Shown: positions 15,321 to 24,368, counted from the stretch's first letter. The stretch is DNA of 64,000 nt from Roseomonas sp. (GCA_031180725.1 JAPSLO010000010.1:62001-126000), one strand, 5' to 3'. Made by a program: numbers and translations. The notes: generated by a model not told the origin, from the sequence alone.

Positions 15321-15751
15321 CCGAGGTCACGATCTATCACAACCCGGCCTGCGGCACCTCCCGCAACGTGCTCGGGCTGATCCGCAACAGCGGCGTCGAG
15401 CCGCGCGTGATCGAATACCTCAAGACGCCGCCGAGCCGGGACGAACTGGCCGCGCTGATCCGGCGCATGGGCGTGCCGGTGCGCGCCGTGCTGCGCGAGA
15501 AGGGCACGCCCTACGCCGAACTCGGCCTGGACGATCAGGCCCTGACGGATGAGCAGTTGCTGGACGCGATGATGGCGCATCCGATCCTGATCAACCGGCC
15601 CATCGTGGTGACGCCGCTCGGCGTGAAGCTCTGCCGCCCTTCCGAGACGGTGCTGGACATCCTGCCCGATGCGCAGCGCGGCGCCTTCACGAAGGAGGAT
15701 GGCGAGCAGGTGGTGGATGCGCGCGGCCGGCGTTCCGGGCCGGCCCGATGA
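15317..15751 (+). CDS. arsC: Arsenate reductase, glutaredoxin-linked type
   Basis: A 144-residue ArsC of the Spx/ArsC fold, unrelated to the upstream arsC. The catalytic Cys is in YHNPACGTSRNVL (about 12). The arsenate-contacting arginines lie in ALIRRMG, INRPIVVTPLG and KLCRPSETVLDIL. The start is GTG, overlapping the previous stop. Its own TGA overlaps the pump's ATG. The last 15 residues are a low-complexity extension. Confidence 0.9.
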   Translation: MTEVTIYHNPACGTSRNVLGLIRNSGVEPRVIEYLKTPPSRDELAALIRRMGVPVRAVLREKGTPYAELGLDDQALTDEQLLDAMMAHPILINRPIVVTPLGVKLCRPSETVLDILPDAQRGAFTKEDGEQVVDARGRRSGPAR

Positions 15752-16827
15752 GCGGCGCGGCAGACACCGCGCGCGGCGCCGCCGAGGCGAGGGCGCCGGC
15801 GATGGGCGTGTTCGAGCGTTACCTGACCGTCTGGGTAGCGCTGTGCATCGTGGTGGGCGTCACGCTGGGCCAGGCCATGCCGGGCCTGTTCCACGCCATC
15901 GGCGCTGCGACGGTGGCCGAGGTGAATCTGCCGGTCGCCGTGCTCGTCTGGCTGATGATCGTGCCCATGCTGCTGAAGATCGACCTCGGCGCGTTGGGCC
16001 AGGTCCGGGAACACTGGCGCGGAATTGCGGCCACCGTCGCGGTGAACTGGCTGGTGAAGCCCTTTTCCATGGCGCTGCTGGGCTGGCTGTTCATCGGTGG
16101 CCTCTTCCGCGCCTTCCTGCCGGCCGAGCAGATCGACAGCTACCTGGCCGGGCTGATCCTGCTGGCCGCGGCGCCCTGCACGGCCATGGTCTTCGTCTGG
16201 TCCAACCTGGTGGAGGGTGAGCCGCATTTCACGCTCTCGCAGGTGGCGCTGAATGATCTGATCATGGTGGTGGCCTTCGCGCCGGTGGTCGGGCTGCTGC
16301 TGGGCCTTTCCGCCATCACCGTGCCCTGGGACACGTTGGTGCTGTCGGTGGTGCTCTATATCGTCGTGCCGGTGATCGTGGCGCAGTTCTGGCGCCGGGC
16401 GATGCTGAAGCGCGGCGGGCCGGCCGCGCTGGACCATGCGCTGCGGGCCTTGGCGCCGCTTTCCCTCTCCGCGCTGCTGCTGACGCTGGTGATCCTGTTC
16501 GGGCTGCAGGGCGAGCAGATCATGCGGCAGCCCCTGGTGATCGCTCTGCTGGCGGTGCCGATCCTGATCCAGGTCTATTTCAATGCCGGGCTGGCCTACT
16601 GGCTGAACCGGCGGCTGGGCGTCGCCTGGTGCGTGGCCGGTCCCTCCGCCCTGATCGGGGCCAGCAACTTCTTCGAACTCGCCGTGGCGACGGCCATCGC
16701 CCTCTTCGGCTTCCAATCTGGCGCGGCGCTGGCGACCGTGGTCGGCGTGCTGATCGAGGTGCCGGTGATGCTCTCTGTGGTGCAGATCGTCCGGCGCACG
16801 CGCGGTTGGTACGAGCGGCAGGGCTGA
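15748..16827 (+). CDS. acr3: ACR3 family arsenite efflux permease
   Basis: A 359-residue, roughly ten-span inner-membrane carrier that exports As(OH)3. It has the family motifs YLTVWVALCIVVGVTLG near the start, VNWLVKPFSMALL, and LLAAAPCTAMVFVWS with the Cys essential in characterised ACR3 proteins, plus a conserved late GASNFFELAVATAIALFG. ATG overlaps the arsC stop as ATGA. It is the last gene of the ars operon; 174 bases separate it from the marR gene. Confidence 0.92.
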   Translation: MSGAADTARGAAEARAPAMGVFERYLTVWVALCIVVGVTLGQAMPGLFHAIGAATVAEVNLPVAVLVWLMIVPMLLKIDLGALGQVREHWRGIAATVAVNWLVKPFSMALLGWLFIGGLFRAFLPAEQIDSYLAGLILLAAAPCTAMVFVWSNLVEGEPHFTLSQVALNDLIMVVAFAPVVGLLLGLSAITVPWDTLVLSVVLYIVVPVIVAQFWRRAMLKRGGPAALDHALRALAPLSLSALLLTLVILFGLQGEQIMRQPLVIALLAVPILIQVYFNAGLAYWLNRRLGVAWCVAGPSALIGASNFFELAVATAIALFGFQSGAALATVVGVLIEVPVMLSVVQIVRRTRGWYERQG

Positions 16828-16949
16828 TGAGCGGACCGCAATCCTGGAGCATCGCGTAATGGCCCGGGCCGGGACGCGCGCTGTGCTGCTGTAGAAGCCC
16901 TGAAAACCCATTGAGCCCTGCGTCAGGAACGGAGCTGGCACGCAAACCA

Positions 16950-16992
16950 TAGCTAGCCAATATGTAGCTAGCTAATCAATGCGGCCTATATT
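16950..16992 (+). promoter_or_regulatory. MarR operator and -10 box of the emr operon
   Basis: Inverted repeat TAGCTAGC-N9-GCTAGCTA (16950-16974), typical in size for a MarR-family dimer site, followed by TATATT (16987-16992). The predicted start point, near 16999-17000, leaves a leader of about 2-3 bases before ATG 17002. No good -35 hexamer is seen; the expected place falls inside the right arm, so the bound repressor would cover it. Confidence 0.6.
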
Positions 16993-17001
16993 CTGCCTGC
17001 C

Positions 17002-17472
17002 ATGACCGCCCGGGCCTCCTTCCTGACTGAATTGTCGGTCGCCAGCCGAAAGCTGCGCACCCTGTTCGACGCGGCGGTCCGTGCGCGGGGTCTGACCCTC
17101 TCCCGCGCCAGGCTGCTGCTGCACCTGGCCCGGAACCCGGACCTCACCCAATCCGAACTGGCCGGGCTGATGGAGCTGGAGCCTCCTACCCTGGTCCGGT
17201 TGCTGGATGGGCTGGAGAAACAGGGGCTGATCCGCCGCTGCGCCGTGGCTGGGGACAGGCGCGCCAAGCACATCGCCCTGACCGAGAAAGCGCAGCCTCA
17301 GGTGGCCGCGCTGGAGGAGCTCTCCGCCAGCCTGGAGGCCCTGCTGCTGGCCGAAATTCCGCCGGAGGCCGTGGCCACGACGCGTAGCGTGCTGACGCGC
17401 TTCACACAGGCCATCGAGGCGCAATCCCCCGCCACGCTTCTCGACATCACCCTGAGGCAAAGGGGGCCATGA
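17002..17472 (+). CDS. MarR family transcriptional regulator (EmrR-like)
   Basis: A 156-residue winged-helix repressor. The recognition region is DLTQSELAGLMELEPPTLVRLLDGLEKQGLI, and the wing is AGDRRAKHIALTEK, as in EmrR/MprA and SlyA relatives. Its TGA overlaps the EmrB-like start (ATGA), so it is co-expressed with, and probably represses, its own efflux operon. No Shine-Dalgarno sequence precedes the ATG. Confidence 0.88.
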   Translation: MTARASFLTELSVASRKLRTLFDAAVRARGLTLSRARLLLHLARNPDLTQSELAGLMELEPPTLVRLLDGLEKQGLIRRCAVAGDRRAKHIALTEKAQPQVAALEELSASLEALLLAEIPPEAVATTRSVLTRFTQAIEAQSPATLLDITLRQRGP

Positions 17473-19058
17473 GCGGCAACGCCGACCCGGCCGTCCCATG
17501 GCAGCGCTCCGCCCTGCTCATCGCCATCGGCACGCTGCTCTGGACGGCGCAGGGGCTGGGGATGAACTTCGTCGCGGCGAACACGAACCAGATCCAGGGC
17601 GCACTCGGCGCGACCCTCGCCGAGACGAACTGGCTGATCGCCGTCTACATGGCGCCGAATGCCAGCCTGACGCTGCTGCTCACGAAGCTCCGGACCCAGT
17701 TCGGGCTGCGCGTCTTCTCGGAAGTCGCGCTGCTGGTCTTCGCCGTCGCCTGCCTTCTGCACATCGCGGCGGCCGATCTGGAATCGGCGCTGCTCATGCG
17801 CTTCCTGGCCGGCGCGGCGGCGGCGCCGATCTCGACCCTCGGCTTCCTCTACATGCTGGAGGCCTTCCCGCCGGCGAAGAAGCTGAGCTGGGGGCTCTGC
17901 CTCGCCCTTACATGCTCCACAGCCAATGCGCCGCTCGCGCGCCTGATCTCGCCCATGCTGCTAAATCTCGGCGGATGGCACGGGCTTTATGCGATGGAGA
18001 TCGGCCTCGCCCTGATCGCCCTGGCCGCGGTGTACCTGGTGCGCCTGGCGCCAGTGCCGCATGAGAAGGTGCTGCACTGGCTGGACTTCGTTTCCTATGC
18101 GCTGCTGGCGGTGGGGCTGGGCCTGCTGGCGATCGTCTTCTCCCTCGGCCGCCTCTACTGGTGGCTCGACGCGCCCTGGATCGGCGTGCTGATCGCGATC
18201 GCCATCGCCTGCCTGACCGCGACGGTGCTGATCGAGATCAACCGCGCGAAGCCGCTCATCAACATCAGATGGCTGACCAGCCCGGAGATCGTGCACTTCG
18301 CCGGCGTTCTGCTAATCTTCCGCATCGCGCTCGCCGAGCAGAGCTCGGGCGCCACGGGGCTGCTGCAGACCCTCGGCCTGCTGAACGAGCAGATGCGCTG
18401 GCTCTATCTCGCCATCTGGCTTTCGGTGCTGGCAGGCGGCATCGGATGCGCCTTCATCCTGAAGCAGGAGCGCGTGCCGGCGATCCATGCCGTCTCGCTC
18501 CTGCTCATCGGCCTCGGCGCCCTCATGGACAGCCAGGCGACCAGCCAGACACGCCCGGAGCAGATGCTGCTCAGCCAGGCCATGATCGGCTTCGGCAGCG
18601 CACTTTTCCTCGCCCCCGCCATGCTGATCGGATTGATGAAGACACTGAAGCACGGGCCGCAGATGATCACGAGCTTCATCGCCGTGTTCCTCTCGACCCA
18701 GAATCTGGGCGGCCTGCTCGGCTCGGCCCTGTTCGGCAGCTTCGTCACCTGGCGGGTGAAGTTCCACTCGGCGCATCTGGTCGAGCATCTCACCCTGGCC
18801 GATCCCCTGGTCGCCGCCCGCGTGCGGCAACTTGCCGGCGCCTATGGCAAGGTTGTCACGGACAGCCGCCTTCTCGATGCGGAAGGCCTCGCACTGCTCG
18901 GCCAACAGGCGACGCGCGAAGCCTATGTGCTTGCCTATAACGACGCTTTCCTGGTGATCGCGCTGCTGGCCTTTGGGGCGCTGGCGCTCCTCCTCCTGCA
19001 CAGTTCCATCCTCTGGCTCCGCGCCCGCGGGGCCCGGTCCGCGACGACCGCTGCCTGA
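17469..19058 (+). CDS. DHA2/EmrB-type MFS drug efflux permease
   Basis: A 529-residue protein with about 14 hydrophobic segments. The first, ALLIAIGTLLWTAQGLGMNFVA, is followed by NWLIAVYMAPNASLTLLL; the later NLGGLLGSALFGSFVTWR corresponds to the DHA2 end region. The family usually moves hydrophobic drugs in a tripartite pump with an EmrA adaptor and TolC. The EmrA-like gene follows after 16 bases; no tolC is in the window. Confidence 0.85.
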   Translation: MSGNADPAVPWQRSALLIAIGTLLWTAQGLGMNFVAANTNQIQGALGATLAETNWLIAVYMAPNASLTLLLTKLRTQFGLRVFSEVALLVFAVACLLHIAAADLESALLMRFLAGAAAAPISTLGFLYMLEAFPPAKKLSWGLCLALTCSTANAPLARLISPMLLNLGGWHGLYAMEIGLALIALAAVYLVRLAPVPHEKVLHWLDFVSYALLAVGLGLLAIVFSLGRLYWWLDAPWIGVLIAIAIACLTATVLIEINRAKPLINIRWLTSPEIVHFAGVLLIFRIALAEQSSGATGLLQTLGLLNEQMRWLYLAIWLSVLAGGIGCAFILKQERVPAIHAVSLLLIGLGALMDSQATSQTRPEQMLLSQAMIGFGSALFLAPAMLIGLMKTLKHGPQMITSFIAVFLSTQNLGGLLGSALFGSFVTWRVKFHSAHLVEHLTLADPLVAARVRQLAGAYGKVVTDSRLLDAEGLALLGQQATREAYVLAYNDAFLVIALLAFGALALLLLHSSILWLRARGARSATTAA

Positions 19059-19074
19059 TTGCGACAAGTCACCA

Positions 19075-20145
19075 ATGTCAAAGCTGCTATCCCACCTGCG
19101 CAATGCGCTCATCGCCCTGGCCGGCCTGGCCGGTGTCCTGGTGGTTCTCTATGCCTGGCACCTGCCCCCCTTTCAGGGTGCGGTCGAGATGACGGAGAAC
19201 GCCTATGTCCGCGGCCAGGTGACGGTGATCAGCCCGCAGCTCGCCGGCTATGTCACCCACGTGGCGGTGCAGGACTTCCAGTCAGTGCACGCAGGCGATC
19301 TGTTGGTGCAGGTCGACGACCGCGTCTATGAGCAGCGCCTCCGGCAAGCCCGGGCCACGCTCGCCATCCAGCGTGCCAACCTGGCCAATGCGGAGCAGAC
19401 GCAACGCAGCGCGGAGGCACGGATCGAGGCTGCCGAGGCCCAGGTGGCGAGCGGACACGCCACGCTGCAAACGGCCGAGGCGAATGCCGCCCGCACCGAT
19501 GCGCTGCTGGCCCAGGGCGTGGCGACCCGCGCCGCGGCCGACCAGGCCCATGCCGCACTGGCCCAGGCGCGTGCCGCGCTTCAGGCGGCTGAATCCACGC
19601 TGATGGTGGCCCGGCAGGACTTGCAGACCGTGTTGACCAGCCGGGATTCCCTGGCCGCCGCGGTGGAGAATGCGGAGGCCGCGGTGCGACTGGCGGAAAT
19701 CGACCTGCAGAACACCCGCATCCTCGCGCCGCGCGACGGGCAGTTGGGCGAGGTCGGGGTGCGGGTCGGCCAGTATGTCACAGCCGGCACGCAGCTCGCG
19801 GCGCTGGTGCCGGACCGCCGCTGGGTGGTGGCGAACTTCAAGGAGGGCCAGCTCCACGGCATGCGGATCGGCCAGCCGGTCACCTTCACCGTGGACGCGC
19901 TGGCAGGCGCCGTGCTGCACGGGCATATCGAGGAGTTCTCGCCGGCCACCGGTTCCGAGTTCAGCGTGATCCGGGCCGACAATGCCACCGGCAACTTCGT
20001 CAAGGTGGCGCAGCGCCTGCCCGTGCGGATCACCATCGACGAAGGCCAGCCGGAAGCAGCGCGCCTCGCCCCTGGCATGTCCGTGGTGGTGAGCGTGGAT
20101 ACCAGCGCGAGACCCGAGCCCATGCGCATCACGCGCGTAAACTAG
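19075..20145 (+). CDS. EmrA/HlyD family membrane-fusion protein
   Basis: A 356-residue periplasmic adaptor with one N-terminal membrane anchor (ALIALAGLAGVLVVLYAW). The lipoyl half (VISPQLAGYVTHVAVQDFQSVHAGDLL) is followed by a long Ala/Gln/Glu-rich coiled-coil hairpin (about 90-205) and the second lipoyl half (ILAPRDGQLGEVGVRVGQYV), then a beta-barrel domain. It joins the inner-membrane pump to an outer-membrane channel. The frame is open upstream inside the pump gene; ATG 19075 places the anchor at the terminus. Confidence 0.88.
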   Translation: MSKLLSHLRNALIALAGLAGVLVVLYAWHLPPFQGAVEMTENAYVRGQVTVISPQLAGYVTHVAVQDFQSVHAGDLLVQVDDRVYEQRLRQARATLAIQRANLANAEQTQRSAEARIEAAEAQVASGHATLQTAEANAARTDALLAQGVATRAAADQAHAALAQARAALQAAESTLMVARQDLQTVLTSRDSLAAAVENAEAAVRLAEIDLQNTRILAPRDGQLGEVGVRVGQYVTAGTQLAALVPDRRWVVANFKEGQLHGMRIGQPVTFTVDALAGAVLHGHIEEFSPATGSEFSVIRADNATGNFVKVAQRLPVRITIDEGQPEAARLAPGMSVVVSVDTSARPEPMRITRVN

Positions 20146-20205
20146 GGCCAGCCCGCACTTGCCGGACGCGCATCGGGCGAGCGCTGCCGGCTGGCCTGGC
20201 GGCCT

Positions 20206-21183
20206 CTAGGACAGGCGGCGGTTCGGCGGCGCGTCGAAATCAATGACCGGCCCGAGCGGCACGACCCCGGTGGGATTGAGGGTCGTGTGGCTCTGGTAGT
20301 AGTGGCTTTTGATGTGCTCGAAGTCGACGGTCTCGCGGATCCCGGGCGCCTGATACAGCTCGCGCGTGTAGGACCAGAGGTTCGGATGATCCACGAGCCG
20401 ACGGATGTTGCATTTGAAGTGGCCGACATAGACGGGGTCGAAACGCAGAAGCGTGGGGAACAGCCGCCAGTCGGCCTCGGTCTGCCGCTCGCCGCAAAGG
20501 AAATGCTGGCGCGACAGCCGCCCCTCCAGCCAGTCCAGGGTCTCGAACAGCGGGCGGACGGCTTCCTCGTACGTGGCCTGGGTGGTGGCGAAGCCCGCCT
20601 TGTAGACGCCGTTGTTCACCGCGTCGTAGATCCGCGCGTTCAGCAGGTCGATCTCGCCGCGCAGCTCCTGCGGGTAGTAGTCGCCAGGCAGCGCACCTAT
20701 CCCGTCGAAGGCGCTGTTGAGCATGCGGATGATGTCGGCGGATTCGTTGCTGACGACCGTCCGCCGCTGCTTGTCCCATAGCACCGGCACCGTCACGCGG
20801 CCCGAATAGCGCGGATCGGCACGGGTGTAGATCTCGTGCATGTAGCGCGCGCCGTTCACCGTGTCCGGAACCACGCCCGGCCCGGGCTCGAAGCTCCAGC
20901 CCTGTTCAGCCATGAGCCAGTGCGTGACCGAAAAGGAGACGGCGCCCCCCAACCCCTTCAGGGCGCGGAAGATCATCGTCCGGTGCGCCCAGGGACAGGC
21001 GCGGGAGATGTAGAGGTGGTACCGTCCGGCCTCCGCCGCGAAGCCGCCCTCGCCCGTCGGTCCGGCAGCACCGTCGGGCGTCACCCAGTTGCGGAACCGA
21101 CTTTCGCTGCGGAGGAAGCGCCCGCCGCTCTTGGCGGTATCGTACCACCGGTCCTGCCAGACACCGTCAACAAGCAATCCCAT
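20206..21183 (-). CDS. Glutathionyl-hydroquinone reductase (Xi-class glutathione transferase)
   Basis: A 325-residue protein of the YqjG/ECM4 family. The catalytic Cys is in ISRACPWAHRTMI. Family-specific features are FSVTHWLM, the N-terminal extension before the thioredoxin fold, VPVLWDKQRRTVVSNESADIIRML, and the C-terminal helical domain with NNGVYKAGFATTQ. These enzymes reduce glutathionyl-hydroquinones. It lies 65 bases after the MFS importer on the same strand, so an aromatic or quinone substrate is possible for both, though this is only inferred. Confidence 0.9.
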   Translation of the reverse strand: MGLLVDGVWQDRWYDTAKSGGRFLRSESRFRNWVTPDGAAGPTGEGGFAAEAGRYHLYISRACPWAHRTMIFRALKGLGGAVSFSVTHWLMAEQGWSFEPGPGVVPDTVNGARYMHEIYTRADPRYSGRVTVPVLWDKQRRTVVSNESADIIRMLNSAFDGIGALPGDYYPQELRGEIDLLNARIYDAVNNGVYKAGFATTQATYEEAVRPLFETLDWLEGRLSRQHFLCGERQTEADWRLFPTLLRFDPVYVGHFKCNIRRLVDHPNLWSYTRELYQAPGIRETVDFEHIKSHYYQSHTTLNPTGVVPLGPVIDFDAPPNRRLS

Positions 21184-21248
21184 CCCGAATCTCCAACCTG
21201 CCCGACCGGGCTCTCATGGAAGCCGCCGAGAAGATGGTGACCTCCACG

Positions 21249-22601
21249 CTACGCTTCGATGTCGACATCCTTGGTCTCTGTCCCGAGAAGCAGGGACACC
21301 AGCGTCAACACCGCCATGGCCGACAGGTAGGCGCCGACCCAAAACGGGCTGCCCTCGCCGACGCGCCACAAGGCCACGGCGATGAACGGCGCCACGGCCG
21401 CGCCCAGGATGGAGGACACGTTGTAGGAAATGCCGGAGCCGGTGTAGCGCACATTGGCAGGGAAGAGCTCGGGCAACAGCGCGCCCATCGGGCCGAAGGT
21501 CATGCCCATCAGGGCGAAGCCGAGGATCAGCCACGCCATCGCGCCGACAAACCCGGCCGACAGCATCGGCACCCAGAGCAGGCCGAAGACGGCAATCGCG
21601 AGGGTGATCCAGATCAGGGTCCTGCGGCGTCCCCACCTGTCGGCCCAGGGGCCGGACACGAGCGTGAAGATGCCGAAGAACACGACGCCCACGATCATCA
21701 TCAGCACGAAGGTCGTGTAGTCGTAGCCAAGGCCCGGCACTGGGCCGTCGGCCGAGGCGCGGCCATAGCTGAGCGAGAAGGTCGTCATCAGGTAGAAAAG
21801 CACATAGGTGGCGAGCATGTAGAAGGTGCCGAGCACGAGCTCCCTCCCATGCGTTCGGAACACCGTGGCAAGCGGCAGCCTCGCGACGTGCCCGCGCCGC
21901 ACCGTTTTCTTGAAGGCCGTGCTTTCCACCAGGTTGAGGCGCACCCAGAGCCCGACCACCACCATGACCGCCGAGAAGAGGAACGGAATGCGCCAGCCCC
22001 AGTCGAGGAAGGCGGCGGAAGGACGGGACGGATCGTCGGATGGCAGCAGCGCCGCGATAGCCAGGAACAGGCCGTTTGCGACAATGAAGCCGATCGGCGC
22101 GCCGAGCTGCGGGAAGGTGCCGAAGACGGCGCGCTTGCCGGCTGGCGCGTTCTCGGTTGCCACAAGCGCGGCGCCGCTCCACTCGCCGCCGAGGGCAAAA
22201 CCCTGCGCCAGGCGCAGCACCACCAGCAGCGCCGGGGCCAGCCATCCGGCCGTTTCATAGGTCGGCAGCAAGCCGATCAGGAAGGTCGCGATGCCCATGG
22301 TCAGCAGCGCGCCGACGAGGGTTGCCTTCCGGCCGTGCTTGTCGCCGAGGTGCCCGAAGAAAATTGCGCCAAGTGGCCGGGCCACCATGGCGGCGCCGAA
22401 CACGGCGAAGGACGACAGCAGCGCCGTGGTCTCGTTACCGGCCGGGAAGAACAGGTACGGGAACACCAGGACAGCCGCCGTCGCATAGACGTAGAAGTCG
22501 TAGAACTCGATCGTCGTGCCGATCAGGCTGGCAAAGATCACGCGGGAGCGTGGGTTGGCCGGCGCTTCCGTGGCTTGGGTGTCGGTGATCGTCGATGGCA
22601 T
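21249..22601 (-). CDS. MFS transporter, metabolite:H+ symporter (ShiA/ProP-like) type
   Basis: A 450-residue, 12-span carrier. The opening TTIEFYDFYVYATAAVLVFP and FGHLGDKHGRKATLV motifs (loop 2-3 signature) and GFALGGEWSGAALVATENAP in span 4-5 mark the MHS family, which imports organic acids or osmolytes. A matching WADRWGRRRTL loop starts the second half. The substrate is not deducible. It is first in a pair with the glutathionyl-hydroquinone reductase. Confidence 0.87.
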   Translation of the reverse strand: MPSTITDTQATEAPANPRSRVIFASLIGTTIEFYDFYVYATAAVLVFPYLFFPAGNETTALLSSFAVFGAAMVARPLGAIFFGHLGDKHGRKATLVGALLTMGIATFLIGLLPTYETAGWLAPALLVVLRLAQGFALGGEWSGAALVATENAPAGKRAVFGTFPQLGAPIGFIVANGLFLAIAALLPSDDPSRPSAAFLDWGWRIPFLFSAVMVVVGLWVRLNLVESTAFKKTVRRGHVARLPLATVFRTHGRELVLGTFYMLATYVLFYLMTTFSLSYGRASADGPVPGLGYDYTTFVLMMIVGVVFFGIFTLVSGPWADRWGRRRTLIWITLAIAVFGLLWVPMLSAGFVGAMAWLILGFALMGMTFGPMGALLPELFPANVRYTGSGISYNVSSILGAAVAPFIAVALWRVGEGSPFWVGAYLSAMAVLTLVSLLLGTETKDVDIEA

Positions 22602-23080
22602 GAAGAAGGATCCTTGGCCGGGGCCGGCGCGAGTAGCGCACGGGTCTGTCAGCCCCCGTGGTGTATTCCTGACCGGGGTGAACGACCGGCCACCCTGGCA
22701 TTCACGTCTTGAGCGCCACGCAGCGGGTCGCTGCCTGAGCCGCTGATCCGCGAGATCCGCCGCCTGGCAAGGTGCCGCGCCAGGACCGGCGACAGACGGT
22801 CGAGATCAGGCCCCGCGTCATCGGACCGGCACCAAGGTGGCGGCGCATTCCCGGAAGACTTGGACCCAACGGATTGGGCTGCTGGGCTGTCTCACTGATC
22901 GGTCGTGCCGGGTTGTCGTGGATCGTGGCTTCGCCTCGGATGCCCTCGAGAGCTGATCTGGAACATGAGCGAGCGCCCAGAACGCGGCAGGCTTTGTGGC
23001 CCCGGGGTATCCTCTGGCAGGGAATCCCGTGCCGGCACCCGGATCTGAGCCAGGGACCTACTGATTCCGCGGGAGAGAAG
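22602..23080. other. Gene-free stretch upstream of an MFS gene and downstream of tRNA-Thr
   Basis: I see no credible gene here. A short open frame ending over the tRNA (reading RRRDSNPRPHH) is an artefact of translating the antisense strand of a tRNA. No integrase fragment or obvious attachment-site duplication of the tRNA 3' end is visible. Confidence 0.5.
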
Positions 23081-23156
23081 TGGTGCCGGCGGAGGGACTC
23101 GAACCCCCGACCCCATCATTACGAATGACGTGCTCTACCAACTGAGCTACGCCGGC
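23081..23156 (-). tRNA. tRNA-Thr (anticodon CGT)
   Basis: A 76-base cloverleaf with encoded CCA. The acceptor stem is GCCGGCG/CGCCGGC, the D stem GCTC/GAGC, the anticodon stem CGTCA/TGATG with one G-T pair, the loop TTCGTAA giving anticodon CGT (reads ACG), and the T arm is GGGGGTTCGAGTCCCTC. All positions expected of a functional tRNA are present. Confidence 0.96.
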
Positions 23157-23204
23157 CCGAACAATAGATGGCCCAAAATGGGCGCCTATTACCCAAATAT
23201 CACC

Positions 23205-23260
23205 TACCCTCTACAGGGTACCGAGCTACGAACAGTCGCTCTACCGTTGAGCTGTGTTGG
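23205..23260 (-). other. tRNA-like fragment upstream of tRNA-Thr
   Basis: On the minus strand this holds a canonical D arm (AGCTCAACGGTAGAGC, 23253-23238), then CTGTTCGTAG resembling an anticodon loop, and a separate hairpin ACCCT-GTAG-AGGGT (23219-23206). Acceptor and T stems cannot be formed, so it is at most a degenerate tRNA or rearrangement scar in the leader of the real tRNA. A small hairpin GCCCA-aaa-TGGGC (23171-23183) lies between the two. Confidence 0.3.
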
Positions 23261-23346
23261 CGCAGCCAGTGGCGGCCCTATAGCGGCCCTCCGCGAGCGG
23301 GGCAACCGGCAAGGCCGCGGGAGCAAGGCTGAAAGGCTTCTTTCCC

Positions 23347-24288
23347 CTACTCCGGCACCACCGCGCCTACCTGCTCCACGATGCGGCGGTAATGCTCCGG
23401 GCGGCGATGGGCGGCGAAGTTGAACATCTTCTCCTTGCCCTGGCGGCAGGCCTCCAGGTCGCAATCGGTGGCCACCACTTCATCCGCCAGGGTCCGCGCC
23501 TGCGCCACCACCACACCGTTCGGATCAACGATGCAGGACCCGCCGATCAGTCCGGACCCGTCCTCGTTCCCCGCCTTGGCCACGCTGACCGCCCAGGTGG
23601 CGTTCATATAGGCATTGGCCTGGACGGCGAGGGTGGAGTGGAAGGTGCGGATCTCCTCATTCTCCGTGCTGCCGCCATTCGGGTCATAGGCGGCGGAGTT
23701 GTAGCCCATCACCATCAGCTCCACCCCCTGCAGCCCGTAGCAGCGCCAGGCTTCCGGCCACCGACGGTCATTGCAGACCAGCATGCCCATCACCGGGCGG
23801 TGCCAGGCGGCCGGGCCGCGGAAGGCGGGAAAGCCCAGATCGCCATATTCGAAGTACCGCTTCTCCAGCTGCTGGAAGCGGTCGCCGGCGCGCGGCTCCA
23901 CCGAACCCGGCAGGTGGACCTTGCGGTATTTCGCCAGGATCGTCCCGTCCGGCCCCACGGTGATGGCGCTGTTGAAGCGCCGTCCATCCTCGGCCCGCTC
24001 AGCATAGCCGACATAGAACCCCACCCCCAGTTCCTTCGCCTTGTCGAACAGGGGCTGCACCTGCGGATTGGGCATCGCGGTCTCGAAATAGGGCTTGAGC
24101 TCCGCCTCGCTCAGCAGCCAGCGGGGGAAGAAGGTGGTGAAGGCCAGTTCGGGGAAGACTACCAGCCGCGCGCCCGCGGCAGCCGATTCTTCCAGTAGTC
24201 TCACCAGCCGGGCCAGCGTCGTCGCGCGCGGCTCTGCGCGGGAAGTCGGGCCCATCTGGGCAGCGGCGATGCGAAGGATGCGGGGCAT
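23347..24288 (-). CDS. N-carbamoyl-D-amino acid hydrolase (nitrilase superfamily)
   Basis: A 313-residue amidase that cleaves N-carbamoyl-D-amino acids to D-amino acid, CO2 and ammonia. The Glu-Lys-Cys triad lies in VVFPELAFTTFFPRW, KYRKVHLPG and MLVCNDRRWPEAWR. These segments and the tail (KMFNFAAHRRPEHY) agree closely with characterised D-carbamoylases such as those of Agrobacterium. No hydantoinase or racemase gene is adjacent, so it stands outside a hydantoin cluster. Confidence 0.93.
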   Translation of the reverse strand: MPRILRIAAAQMGPTSRAEPRATTLARLVRLLEESAAAGARLVVFPELAFTTFFPRWLLSEAELKPYFETAMPNPQVQPLFDKAKELGVGFYVGYAERAEDGRRFNSAITVGPDGTILAKYRKVHLPGSVEPRAGDRFQQLEKRYFEYGDLGFPAFRGPAAWHRPVMGMLVCNDRRWPEAWRCYGLQGVELMVMGYNSAAYDPNGGSTENEEIRTFHSTLAVQANAYMNATWAVSVAKAGNEDGSGLIGGSCIVDPNGVVVAQARTLADEVVATDCDLEACRQGKEKMFNFAAHRRPEHYRRIVEQVGAVVPE

Positions 24289-24368
24289 GGGCGGGTCTCA
24301 CGGGCCAAGCTGCAGCAGGTCAGGACTTTCCTCGCCCGGCGCGGCGGAGGCAACCCGCGCCGCCCTGC

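Noticed and set aside
16861-16870. GGCCCGGGCC palindrome after acr3 as terminator
   Set aside because: Too short, with no loop and no T tract.
20146-20196. GGCCAGCC...GGCTGGCC pair between the convergent emrA-like and hydroquinone-reductase genes as a terminator
   Set aside because: Arms are 8 bases with a 35-base loop and no T tract; such pairs are expected by chance at this GC content.
22772-23128. Plus-strand frame ending in RRRDSNPRPHH
   Set aside because: This peptide is the antisense translation of a tRNA gene and not a protein.
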